From: Prosapia bicincta
Taxonomy: Eukaryota; Arthropoda; Insecta; Hemiptera; Cercopidae
Assembly (NCBI GenBank): GCA_036971475.1
Contig: JBAIZL010000010.1
Coordinates: 4,584,782 to 4,648,781, forward strand
Direction of reading: 5' to 3'
Length of the DNA: 64,000 bases
Position 1 is the stretch's first letter; every line of letters starts with the position of its first letter. The notes beneath the pieces are model-generated. The model was not told where the DNA came from. It searched no databases and saw nothing but the letters and a program-made list of their open reading frames with translations. Below, piece after piece: positions 34,336 to 45,654 of this stretch. The position numbers and the translations under genes were made by a program.

Positions 34336-35164
34336 ATTCTGTGTTTAATACTGCACAAAGCTTTTTCTGGGCTGTGATGAATAACCATAGGGAGAAGGAT
34401 GTCAACATTGTCATTAAATACTTAACGAAGATTTCCAACGAAAGACAAAACGAGTGCATAAGAGTTCAGAATTATACAGAGTATATCGGCGTTACGAGAT
34501 CTAGCGTCAAACATCTGGCTCACATTGTTTTTCACATTTCAGAAAGGTTTTCTCGTGTAATGTGTGTGTCCCATTAAACTAAATTTACAAATGGTTAATT
34601 TCGAAGGTCACCGTTTGCGACGCAGGGGAAAGGGGAGTTCCTACCCCTCATAAATCACAGTTAATTCAATATTTACATTACTCCCACCACCCCTCTCTTT
34701 TATCCCGCTCCCACTGTCATATGTTGTCAGATTTGTTACTGAATAAATATAACAGTGCTCACCATTTTAAGCTTACAGGATGAGACCAGCTACCTGAGCC
34801 GGAAAGGTAGACAAGAAAGTAGAAAGACTCGAGAAAATCTACGAACGAAGCAGTAGGCAATTAAGTTAATGAAGAAATAGGACGTGTGTACCACATATCA
34901 AAAAACCCCTTTAAGGCAAAAATAAAAGCATAAATTGTAGAAAAATAACATTTCTGTTATTGTAGGAAACGTTTTACGCAAAAAAAGCGAGTTCAAAACT
35001 TTAATTACATTTTTTAAAGATACTTATACAAATTATTCGATATAAAACTATTTGAAATTGTCATATTTATGCATTGTTTCGAAATGCATCGCACTTAAAG
35101 AGAGCACTTTTGAAGGTTAATATTAGTGACAAGGATTTAGTAATCGTCGAACCATCTTCTGGCC
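34336..35164. other. Spacer between arrays, nothing recognised
   Basis: An ORF at 34341-34577 is open but unremarkable and begins inside the array end. No family recognised. Confidence 0.4.
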
Positions 35165-35217
35165 CCCGTCGTGCGGATTCATTTCAGTAGACGACACAGT
35201 TGTTGGGTAATATATGG

Positions 35218-35275
<58 letters not shown>

Positions 35276-36745
35276 ATTTAATCTACTAGTAAAATAATAT
35301 AGGGCTGCACAGCAGTTGCATTTTCAAAATCACTTGTGAGTAGGAGACGTGACTGTTGGGTTAGATACAGTTGCGTAGATAATACCCGGGCTCTCCAGGA
35401 TAATATGTCCCCCGCAGAATTATGAGATGCGCCCCTGTCTCTCAGTTCTGGAACCCCTCCCCATGCCTCACCTACTGTGAATAAATACTGTGCCATAAAT
35501 ATTTATACCTACTGTAATCTCTCGTTTATGTCTGTGAGAGGACGACAGAGCTGTTGAGTAATATATGGCTAAAACATGAGCTTCTTCCCCAACACGTCTG
35601 TGAGAGGGAGACACAACTGTTGAGTAATAAATGGATAAACATGGATTCTTTCTTTAACTTGTCTGAGGGGGAAGCACTGCTGTTGAGTAATAAATGGATA
35701 AACATGGATTCTTTCTCTAACATGTCTGAGGGGGAAACACTGCTGTTGAGTAGGGCCTAATATATGGCTAATCATGAGTTCTTTCTCCAACATGTCTGAG
35801 GGGGAAGCACTGCTGTTGAGTAATAAATGGATAAACATGGATTCTTTCTCTAACATGTCTGAGGGGGAAGCACTGCTGTTGAGTAATAAATGGATAAACA
35901 TGGATTCTTTCTCCAACATGTCTGAGGGGGAAACACTGCTGTTGAGTAGGGCCTAATATATGGCTAATCATGAGTTCTTTCTCCAACATGTCTGAGGGGG
36001 AAGCACTGCTGTTGAGTAATAAATGGATAAACATAGATTCTTTCTCTAACATGTCTGAGGGGGAACACTGCTGTTGAGTAGGGCCTAATATATGGCTAAT
36101 CATGAGTTCTTTCTCCAACATGTCTGAGGGGGAAGCACTGCTGTTGAGTAATAAATGGATAAACATGGATTCTTTCTCCAACATGTCTGAGGGGGAAACA
36201 CTGCTGTTGAGTAATAAATGGATAAACATGGATTCTTTCTCTAACATGTCTGAGGGGGAAGCACTGCTGTTGAGTAATAAATGGATAAACATGGATTCTT
36301 TCTCCAACATGTCTGAGGGGGAAACACTGCTGTTGAGTAGGGCCTAATATATGGCTAATCATGAGTTCTTTCTCCAACATGTCTGAGGGGGAAGCACTGC
36401 TGTTGAGTAATAAATGGATAAACATAGATTCTTTCTCTAACATGTCTGAGGGGGAACACTGCTGTTGAGTAGGGCCTAATATATGGCTAATCATGAGTTC
36501 TTTCTCCAACATGTCTGAGGGGGAAGCACTGCTGTTGAGTAATAAATGGATAAACATGGATTCTTTCTCTAACATGTCTGAGGGGGAAGCACTGCTGTTG
36601 AGTAATAAATGGATAAACATGGATTCTTTCTCTAACATGTCTGAGGGGGAAACACTGCTGTTGAGTATTATACGACTAAACATGATCTCCTTCCCCAACA
36701 AGTCTCTGATAGCGAGACGCAAGTGTTGAGTAATAAATGGTAAAA
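35165..36745 (+). repeat. 63/70-bp minisatellite array with a TA expansion in a flanking unit
   Basis: The core unit ATGTCTGAGGGGGAAGCACT continues GCTGTTGAGTAATAAATGG and ATAAACATGGATTC (63 bp). A longer variant inserts GGGCCTAATATATGGCTAAT and recurs at 35753, 35949, 36078, 36340 and 36470, so the array has higher-order structure. Divergent units mark the edges: GTAGACGACACAGTTGTTGG at about 35187, whose TAATATATGGATAA tail runs into (TA)n at 35222-35271, and CTCTGATAGCGAGACGCAAG at about 36704. The 60-208 codon ORFs in both strands are repeat by-products. Confidence 0.9.
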
Positions 36746-37255
36746 TATGTGTAATTTCTCCATCAAAGTTCTGTTCTCCCTCTGGTTCTGTTGTAACGTT
36801 AACATACTGAAATGGTGCAATGTAAATAGAACCAAGAACGGCGTTACAACAAAAGCCACGGAGAAAAGCAGCAACATAAAGAGAATTAATAAAGGAAAAC
36901 AGAACCTAGAAAGGATAAGGAGAACTGATATATTACGAGGTATAAGTAGTATGATCGGTCAAGTGCCAGCTTATGCGTAAACAGCTATAAACTCAATTTA
37001 AGTAGGCCGCATAGTAAGGAAAACCGAACGGCAAGCAGAAAGACTTTAAAATAAACAGAACAAAGGAATACTGCAAAGTAAACAGAAAAGAAATAAGAAC
37101 TAAAACGTAAACAGATCTGGAATGTTGTATTAAAAAAAAAAAACGGCTTCAATGTAAACGGCTGGAGGAAAGGCAACATAAACTGAAGGAAAACAAAGAA
37201 AACCTAAAATGTACAGGGTAAATGAAACCTAAAAAGCCGCAAATTAACTGAACTA
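36746..37255. other. Degenerate spacer with repeated GTAAACAG-type motifs
   Basis: Loose, imperfect recurrence of (G)TAAACAG/ATAAACAGAA strings from 36970 to 37160 suggests a decayed tandem array. No gene seen. Confidence 0.35.
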
Positions 37256-38975
37256 AAAACGAGGATTACGTTGAACACTTCGATACCTTGGTTAGCATAA
37301 ATCACGAAAGCTTCATAACAAGGGGACTGCGTTGGACATTTCGATACAATGGTAAACATAAAGGACGAGAGCTTCATAAAGACGGGACTGCGTTGATTAC
37401 TTCAATACCATGATTAACATAAAGGACGAGTGCTTCAGAAAGACGGGACTGCGTTGATTACTTCAATACCATGATTAACATAAAGGGCGAGTGCTTCAGA
37501 AAGACGGGACTCCGTTGATTACTTCAATACCATGATTAACATAAAGGACGAGTGCTTCAGAAAGACGGGACTGCGTTGATTACTTCAATACCATGATTAA
37601 CATAAAGGACGAGTGCTTCAGAAAGACGGGACTGCGTTGATTACTTCAATACCATGATTAACATAAAGGACGAGTGCTTCAGAAAGACGGGACTGCGTTG
37701 ATTACTTCAATACCATGATTAACATAAAGGACGAGTGCTTCAGAAAGACGGGACTCCGTTGATTACTTCAATACCATGATTAACATAAAAGACGAGTGCT
37801 TCAGAAAGACGGGACTGCGTTGATTACTTCAATACCATGATTAACATAAAGGACGATTGCTTCAGAAAGACGGGACTGCGTTGATTACTTCAATACCATG
37901 ATTAACATAAAGGACGAGTGCTTCAGAAAGACGGGACTCCGTTGATTACTTCAATACCATGATTAACATAAAGGACGAGTGCTTCAGAAAGACGGGACTG
38001 CGTTGATTACTTCAATACCATGATTAACATAAAGGACGAGTGCTTCAGAAAGACGGGACTGCGTTGATTACTTCAATACCATGATTAACATAAAGGACGA
38101 GTGCTTCAGAAAGACGGGACTGCGTTTTTCACTTCGATACCATGGTGAACATAAAGCACGAGAGCTTCATAAAGAGGAGACTGAGTTGAACACTTCGATA
38201 CCATGGTAAACATAAAGCACGAGAGCTTCATAAAGAGGGGACTGAGTTAAACATTTCGATACTATGGTGAACATAAAGCACGAGAGCTTCATAAAGAGGA
38301 GACTGAGTTGAACACTTCGATACCATGGTCAACATAAAGCACGAGAGCTTCATAAAGAGGGGACTGAGTTAAACATTTCGATACTATGGTGAACATAAAG
38401 CGCGAGAGCTTCATAAAGAGGAGACTGAGTTGAACACTTCGATACCATGGTCAACATAAAGCACGAGAGCTTCATAAAGAGGAGACTGAGTTGAACACTT
38501 CGATACCATGGTCAACATAAAGCACGAGAGCTTCATAAAGAGGAGACTGAGTTGAACACTTCGATACCATGGTCAACATAAAGCGCGAGAGCTTCATAAA
38601 GAGGAGACTGAGTTGAACACTTCGATACCATGGTCAACATAAAGCACGAGAGCTTCATAAAGAGGGGACTGAGTTGAACACTTCGATACCATGGTCAACA
38701 TAAAGCACGAGAGCTTCATAAAGAGGGGACTGAGTTGAACACCTCGATACCATGGTCAACCTAAAGCACGAGAGCTTCATAAAGAGGGGACTGAGTTGAA
38801 CACTTCGATACCATGGTCAACATAAAGCACGAGAGCTTCATAAAGAGGAGACTGAGTTGAACACTTCGATACCATGGTCAACATAAAGCACGAGAGCTTC
38901 ATAAAGAGGGGACTGAGTTAAACATTTCGATACAACGGTTAACATAAAGCGCGAGAGCTTCATAAAGGGGAAGTA
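37256..38975 (+). repeat. 61-bp minisatellite array in two homogenised subfamilies
   Basis: Left half (to about 38120): units of 61 bp such as GACGGGACTGCGTTGATTAC followed by TTCAATACCATGATTAACAT. Right half: GAGACTGAGTTGAACACTTC followed by GATACCATGGTCAACATAAA. Both share the frame ...CATAAAG(G/C)ACGAG(T/A)GCTTCA(G/T)A. The sharp switch at about 38110-38130 shows that each half was homogenised separately. More divergent units lie at both borders. Confidence 0.92.
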
Positions 38976-39433
38976 CCTTAAACACCTAATTTTTAATAAA
39001 ATCGTATGCCCGCGTAATTTTTAATCTAATTTGCATGAATGGTATTCTTGGCGAAATAAGTCTTTCTGAAACTAAATTTAAGGGCACATTTTCAAGTTTT
39101 CTGGAAAATCTGGATAAGTAAATGCATTGTACAGTGATAATGTAGTGCATTTTCATTCGCTCCCGATACTTTATGTTACGCAATGTTCATAATTCTTTCT
39201 TTTATTTAGTTTTGCTTGTTCCTTGATTTCTTCTTCATTTATATCTATCATTAATTTATCTTTCAGATTCATTCTCACTATTATCTGAATTTCTGTCATT
39301 GCCTCTGTTAGTTTGATTGTGAAGAAGCAGAACATTTTTCTTTATTTTCCTCCATTAAAGTGATTTCCTTAGAAATATTTTTTTAATGTAAAAATTCAAC
39401 TATAATTATTAATTATCAACATATTCACGTATA
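38976..39433. other. Spacer, nothing recognised
   Basis: T-rich sequence without repeats or coding similarity. Confidence 0.4.
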
Positions 39434-41303
39434 TAGGGGAAGGTGGGGCAAGACGGGGAGGAGGGCAAGACAGGGTAGGCCTATTTTCTTTCGAGACAGG
39501 TGCTGTATTATGTTGGCAATGATCGTAACTAGCTCGAAGGAGAAGGATAGAGCTACAAACAAAGAGGTAGCCATCTTGAGTGAAGCGTTCGTTGCCAATG
39601 GACTAAAATGTGATTATGCAGACCTTTGTTATAATATTTGGAATGTTTAAAGTTGTGTTAAAATAATTTAATATGTAATTAGTATAAGTTATTCTAACTG
39701 TAGGTTTTCTTGCCTACAATAATACGAGATAGGATATTCTATTACCATTTCTAATATAAAAACATTAAAGCCTAACCTGAAATATGTGCCGTGGGGGAAG
39801 ACAGGGATAACGCCTTGAGACCAAGATGGGGTAAGACCCCATCTTACCCTATTAGTTTTCTAATAGTAGACAGTGGCGAAGTTGGGGGATATCAAAGAGT
39901 CTGAGACTCTCCAAAATAAAATTTGAATAATAATTTTTTTATAAGTACAGTATTCGAGAAGTACAGTATCTCTTATGTAAGATTGTAACTCTAACCATGT
40001 TCAGAGCCTCAACATAATCGATCGAGCTAGTGAGACTGGTGTCATCATTTTATGTTTTCCTCTCTACTGCACGCACCGGCTACAGCCTTTAGACTTGCCT
40101 TTATGAAGCCTTTGAGCGTTTATTAAGACCAAGAAATTTTTAACTAACTGAGGTCTTACCCTAGGAAAGCCGTTACAATGGCCTAAATTACTGAAATATT
40201 GGGGAAAGCCTTTGTAAGAGTTGCAACTATAACAACTTCAATAAATCGGTTTGAAAGTACAGGATTCTAGCCTTTTAGTACAAACATTTTCCTTGATTCA
40301 GAGTTTGCAGCGTCAGCTACAACAAATCGACAAAAAATGCTACTGATTCTGAAATAGAACCAGGGAATGTCCCTCTTCAAATTGTTCCTGCTTACAATGA
40401 CGCCCAGCCTGGGTTGTTCTCATTGGGTTTCAGGTGAACCAAGAGTATCGAATAAAGTTCAAGAAAAGAGTCTATTCCCTATCAAACAAATACTTCTCAA
40501 GGAAACTTAGCAATATCTCCTGAGTGAATTATGCCTCTTCCTCATGTAGAACGAACAACTGTTAGAAAAACAAACCATAAAAAGGAAAAACTGTTGTAGT
40601 AACAAGCTTTCCATACAAGATTAAACTAGAGAAATCAGTTGAAGTGAGGATTGGCAAAGACAAAAAAAGACAAAAGTCGACCAGTAGCCAAGAAATCGTC
40701 CTTTATTAAATAAAAAAAAAATGTCAAGAAGTTAAAAACTGTTTGAAATCCAAACAAAAAGTGCTAGATCGTACAAATGAAAGGAAAAAATTAGATGAAG
40801 ATAGACTTCAGAGGGCTATGAGAAAGAAGATGCAGTGTGTCTCTGTTACGGAGATTTCTATTCCCAATCTGATAAGCCGTGGGTTGATTGCATCAAATGC
40901 AGAAAATGAGCACACTGCTAATGCCATGGCAAAAAAGATGAGGACGACGAGGCTCGCCATATTTGTGAATTTTGTAGATAAAATATTTTCAACCAATGTC
41001 AAATAATCACTCTTATAGTTGTACAATTACATATTTCACTTTAAAAACTTTCTTTTTTCAACTTGCTTTTAAAATACTTTCCAACCCAACTTGCCCCACA
41101 TGATATCCCATCTTACCCCAAATGTGGGGTCGGATGGGGTTTTTGAGTTAATCTTTAAAAAATTCGACATTTTATGGGGCTATGTTTTAATCAAAGCAAA
41201 CTATTGACTGTAAACTTTGGTATAAAATTTGATTTTCTAGGTTTTCTGAAAACGTTTAAAAAAATTCAAATTCCTTAAGGGCCCCATCTTACCCCACTAT
41301 CCC

Positions 41304-41307
<4 letters not shown>
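39434..41307 (+). mobile_element. Tigger/pogo-like transposon relic with a PHD-finger transposase tail
   Basis: The left end TAGGGGAAGGTGGGGCAAGA and the right end, read on the minus strand, GGGGGATAGTGGGGTAAGAT are G-rich inverted repeats. TA dinucleotides adjoin, and the right flank has expanded into a (TA)n tract. GGGGTAAGAC/GGGGTAAGAT motifs recur subterminally at both ends (39820, 41130). The interior has pieces of a Tigger-type protein in order. The DDE core is largely deleted. Confidence 0.7.
40525..40975 (+). pseudogene. Tigger-type transposase C-terminal relic: proline/lysine linker and PHD finger
   Basis: MPLPHVERTTVRKTNHKKEK near 40528 resembles the IRPxPKAPxRKxxxxxKKG linker of Tigger proteins. 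The reading frame at about 40831-40975 then gives VCLCYGDFYSQSDKPWVDC, IKCRK-stop-AHC and HGKKDEDDEARHICEFC. This is the Cys4-His-Cys3 spacing of a PHD finger with interspersed stops. The longest open frame in this stretch (40743-41006) is a shadow of it in another phase. Confidence 0.65.
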
Positions 41308-41372
<65 letters not shown>

Positions 41373-41471
41373 AGTAGATGATGTCGATTGTTTATTTACA
41401 CATTCATAACAAATTTATTTAAGATAGTAATATATATTGTTTATGTGTGTATATATAATATTATATATATA

Positions 41472-41514
<43 letters not shown>

Positions 41515-41955
41515 GTAACAATACTAATATTAATAATAATAATTATTATTATAATTATTATTATATATAATAATATAATATATATACTCACATAAACAAT
41601 ATACATATAAGTTATATATACTGTTTATGTACAAATTTTTATATAATTCTGTGTAATTATAAAATATTATCAATATTTGTTTTTAAATTTGAAAGCCACG
41701 TGTTCAATTCGGTACATATTATATACGTGTATGCTGCATTTAAATATTTCATAACCGTAAAATATACATTTTTATATAAAGATATATAAATATATACATA
41801 TAAACAATACAGGCCTACATTTATAGGTATACATATAAAACAAAACTTCATCACTAACTTTTAAATTATCATATATATATATATGCGTATGATACATTAA
41901 AAATAAACTTCGCCCGCAACGTTTCAATGGAGACTGTCGAAAGTAATACAAGTAA

Positions 41956-42006
<51 letters not shown>
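41308..42006. repeat. TA microsatellite cluster
   Basis: (TA)n tracts at 41308-41364, 41463-41511 and 41959-42006, plus AAT/TTA-rich stretches around 41520-41580 and a short tract at 41870-41885. The intervening sequence is unique and AT-rich. Confidence 0.9.
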
Positions 42007-42009
<3 letters not shown>

Positions 42010-42959
42010 AGCGTCTCGTGACGGTGCGATCGAATCAATCCTGTGCAAAAGTATACAGTCTTACCGAGCGATAAGAAGTAGTCACTTCAAAAATTAAATA
42101 AGTTGGCAAAGAACATTCATAACAGTAGTTCCTTGTATAAGGCGCTGAACATTCAGTGCTTGTAAGGTAAGAGATAATGTTGAAAGGGAATACAAATTCC
42201 CTATAGGAGTAAATTGTTAAAACTTTTATTTCGAGAACGCAAAATAACAGGATAGACCTAGTTAGAAACTCTCCTTAATAAGTTAGACTACATGAAATCT
42301 TTAATTTTATAGCATTAAATATAGAATGATATAAAAAAGTTGTTATTACAACAGGAAGCCAATTATTAAAAAAAAATACTAATTTGTAACACTCAAAGTA
42401 ATTACTGTAATAATAAAATTAATAACTTAAAATTAGGACACCACGTTCGATGTTAAAACCAAGCAAATAATATTATTAAATACTATTAAGTAGGCCCCAA
42501 AACTCGATTAAATATTGATATAAGCAGAATAGTAACAGTATCGTGAAATTTAGTCGAGGAAATTTTTCAAGATAATTGATATGACGTTTGGAATTAGAAG
42601 TTTTTTAGAATTAGTTTCGGATATTTCAGTAATATTTACATTCTAATTGTTTCTTTGTGTAGATTGGATAGAGAATGGTATGTATAACCTTGCCTGTACT
42701 TAGATTGCCTACCCTCATCCTGAATATCTCAGTGTCATATACAGTAATACTCGTAGCCCAATGCAATTAGTCAAGATACATCACTTAATTACTAACACGT
42801 ATGCACAAGGAGAATTAACTGACTTAGTGGTTAAAGCCCCAATTCCTGATAACTATGAAATCAGAGTACAATGAGTTGTGTTAAACAATTATATGTAAGA
42901 ACCTCATGGAAAACCGGGTATAGGCTGTTTAAATTCATTGAACCTATCAAAGTTTTATA

Positions 42960-43007
<48 letters not shown>

Positions 43008-43026
43008 TATATATATAAATATATAA

Positions 43027-43076
<50 letters not shown>

Positions 43077-43494
43077 CCTTTATCAAAGATGGTAAAATGG
43101 ATATTTAGTATAAAATTTTTTAATAATTTGTTTCAATACATGCAAAATAGCATTAAGATTTTCAAATATTTTTATGTACGAGTATATTTTAACCCTAAGT
43201 TACTATAAAGTAATATATTATACTTGTTTATTATAAAATAAATATTAAGTGGTCAAATGTAAATAGAATTTTCTCTCAGTGTCGCACATATATAAACACA
43301 CACACACACACGCGCGCTCTTTATGGAGTGTGTATTTGTGTGTAATGGGATCACGTGTAGAGATAGTAAGAACATCGTTAAGACAAAAAAATAACAAAAT
43401 AAAAGCATATTTATTCCAACAATATGCATGTTCGAGAGACATGATCACGGGTTTTGCATTTTAAAAACATGTTTAAACGAAATGTCGCATTGAG
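42007..43494. other. AT-rich spacer with a further TA tract and a CA tract
   Basis: (TA)n with TAAA interruptions at 42965-43075 and a short (CA)n(CG)n tract at 43298-43317. No gene recognised. Confidence 0.5.
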
Positions 43495-43930
43495 GGATAT
43501 GTTAGTCTGCGCGAAGTCGTCTATCAAGCTGCAGCGAAGCTAGGGCCCCCTCGCCCTCCGGCGGATTTACCAAGCACACTCATTCAATTAAAGGAAATGG
43601 TTGAGGCGATAGGATCGGTGCTCGGGCGGCCAACACCGGATAGGAATAAAAAAATCATACATTATTTGTGAAAAGCTCGGCTCAGATTGTAATAAGGTGT
43701 AGAAACGAACGGTTTAACGTGAAGATTGTATCTGAAAATAGTTGCTGCTTCGGGATTTACGTGAAAGAACTGCGGTAGCACAGGCCAATAGTCGGCACGC
43801 TCTACGCGCATTACCGCCTCGGTGCTGCCGCCCAGGGCGCTCATTGGCCGGCGCCAGTCACGCGGGTGTGGCTTGCCGTTACTAACATTTTCCAAATAAT
43901 ATAATTTTCTCGATCCCATGCTCTATTTCC
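43495..43930. promoter_or_regulatory. CpG-rich island, promoter candidate
   Basis: An island of high G+C and CpG in an AT-rich region, with CTCATTGGCCGGCGCCAGTC (an ATTGG/CCAAT element beside GC-rich sequence) at about 43840 and a second GC block at 43540-43570. The 85-codon minus-strand ORF across it has no recognisable domain and is probably fortuitous. It could be the promoter or first exon of a gene whose other exons I cannot see. Confidence 0.4.
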
Positions 43931-44644
43931 CGTCCGTACAGAACACACCGTATTTCCGTTCATCTACAAAGAATATATAATGCAATTCTTTACTATGAAA
44001 AATCCGTAACAGTTTAAAGCATCACGGCATAGTTTTTAGGTTATATCTTATTCTAAATTCATATAATCTTAACATCCGACGTTTCAGACTTATTAAAAGT
44101 ACAGGTTACATATTCCTTTTAATACTTTTAGAACCATTAAACGGTCAAAACGTTATTATATAAACTATAACAAAATAATTATTGCATTCAAATTATTCAA
44201 ACAATAATATTGATTTAGTGTCTGTTTATCAAAAGTAGGCCTAATGTGTAGGTATAAAAATTCAAAGCCAACGTAGTCAAGTCCTACAAAAGTAAGCCCA
44301 GGCCATCAGCATTTATTATACCTTAATTGTTTTATAGTTATATAGTAATAGATAAGGTTATAATTAAAAAATGTATTATCTATATCAACCAACTGTATTC
44401 TCTAAGGTATATTAGATGTAGGCTATGTAGTCAAATATTGAAAAAAGGCTCATATGTTTAAAACAGAGGAATAAATTCTACCTATATGAAATCAATTGGA
44501 AATGTTAAAAACTGTATGTGTACCCGCACTCACACACGCACGCACGCAAAAACACACACTTATGCGCGCGCTATAAATAAATAAATATTCATTAATTTTA
44601 TTCCAATGAATACTGTATAACTGAAAAAAATGAAGTAATATAAA
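43931..44644. other. AT-rich spacer, nothing recognised
   Basis: Includes a short CACACGCACGCACGC tract near 44531. No coding similarity. Confidence 0.4.
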
Positions 44645-45110
44645 CAAAAGTTAATTTATGTCAACTCCTATTCAGGTTACCCAACGAAAATTTTATTTTA
44701 GTTATTTTTTATTGAATAATTACAATTAATACGAATAAAGTAACATAAGCTGTGCATTAAACGGCTATTCTACCACATAACCAATAATATAAAATTAGCT
44801 GTTCTAATGAAATCATATGTTATCACTTATTTTAAGCCAAATGGGACGAAACAACTATATTGCATACCCTGCCCCTTTTATGATAAGTTTTTCTCCATAT
44901 AAAACGGAAATTAATTAATTTTAACTTTAACTAATGTATTAATATTTTTAAAAAACTGTATTAATATCAAGCGTCATCCAATACAAGTTTAAAAACAATG
45001 TATTTGAACTAGAGTGGATGAATAAAATATATTTTATCAATGACTAAACTTTTGAACAAGATATAGGCCTATATAAGGAGAGTGTGAACTAGTGGAAAGA
45101 ATTGAAAAAC
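44645..45110 (+). repeat. Dispersed 450-bp repeat family, copy 3
   Basis: Begins GTTAATTTATGTCAACTCCT and ends ...GGAGAGTGTGAACTAGTGG. Matches copy 2 across its full length and copies 1 and 4 at both ends. The middle carries TTCTACCACATAACC and GCATACCCTGCCCC rather than the tRNA-like block. Confidence 0.65.
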
Positions 45111-45654
45111 TAAACTCGACAATTTTTCAAAGGAATGACTTCTTAGAATGTTTGGATGGTTTTAATAATCTAAATTCTAGTATATTTACTGAAGTTATAG
45201 ATTTTTTAATTTATAATTTAGAGCTTAATTATGAACAAAATTGTTAACTTTCAACGAATCCTAAGGGATATAGTATTTGTGCGGTTTTCGCTCCTATATA
45301 GCCTATCTATTTTGTTTACTGAAAAAAATCTGTAAAATATGCAATTTAGTAACTTTGCAAACTAAAAAAAAGACACTAAATATATTTGTTGAATTTGTTG
45401 TAATCGGAAACGATTGAATAAGGCTGTATTATTATATCAATGTTTAAAACACTAAAAAGTAATATTATAATTTCTTCTTTGGGTTACTTCAAATGAATTT
45501 TATAATGACTGTGTGATTACTATGTATTTTATTGTTGTAAAAATATATTTTTATTGCTTTTACAAAATGCTTTCAGAGAGATAAGCAAAGAATAAAAAAA
45601 ATTATATTTGCGTGATCCCTTGTAGTATAGCAATTTCACAAAAATACTTTTAAA
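45111..45654. other. AT-rich spacer, nothing recognised
   Basis: No repeat or coding similarity seen. Confidence 0.4.

Noticed and set aside
31879..34377. 832- and 791-codon ORFs as protein-coding genes
   Set aside because: They are phase-preserving by-products of an 84-bp tandem unit. Unit variants change residues in both frames and no known domain is visible.
35526..36729. ORFs of 60-208 codons on both strands
   Set aside because: They consist only of 63-bp array units, in mirrored frames on both strands.
43662..43919. 85-codon minus-strand ORF as a gene
   Set aside because: No domain, no supporting exon, and it is explained by GC-rich promoter-like sequence with few stops.
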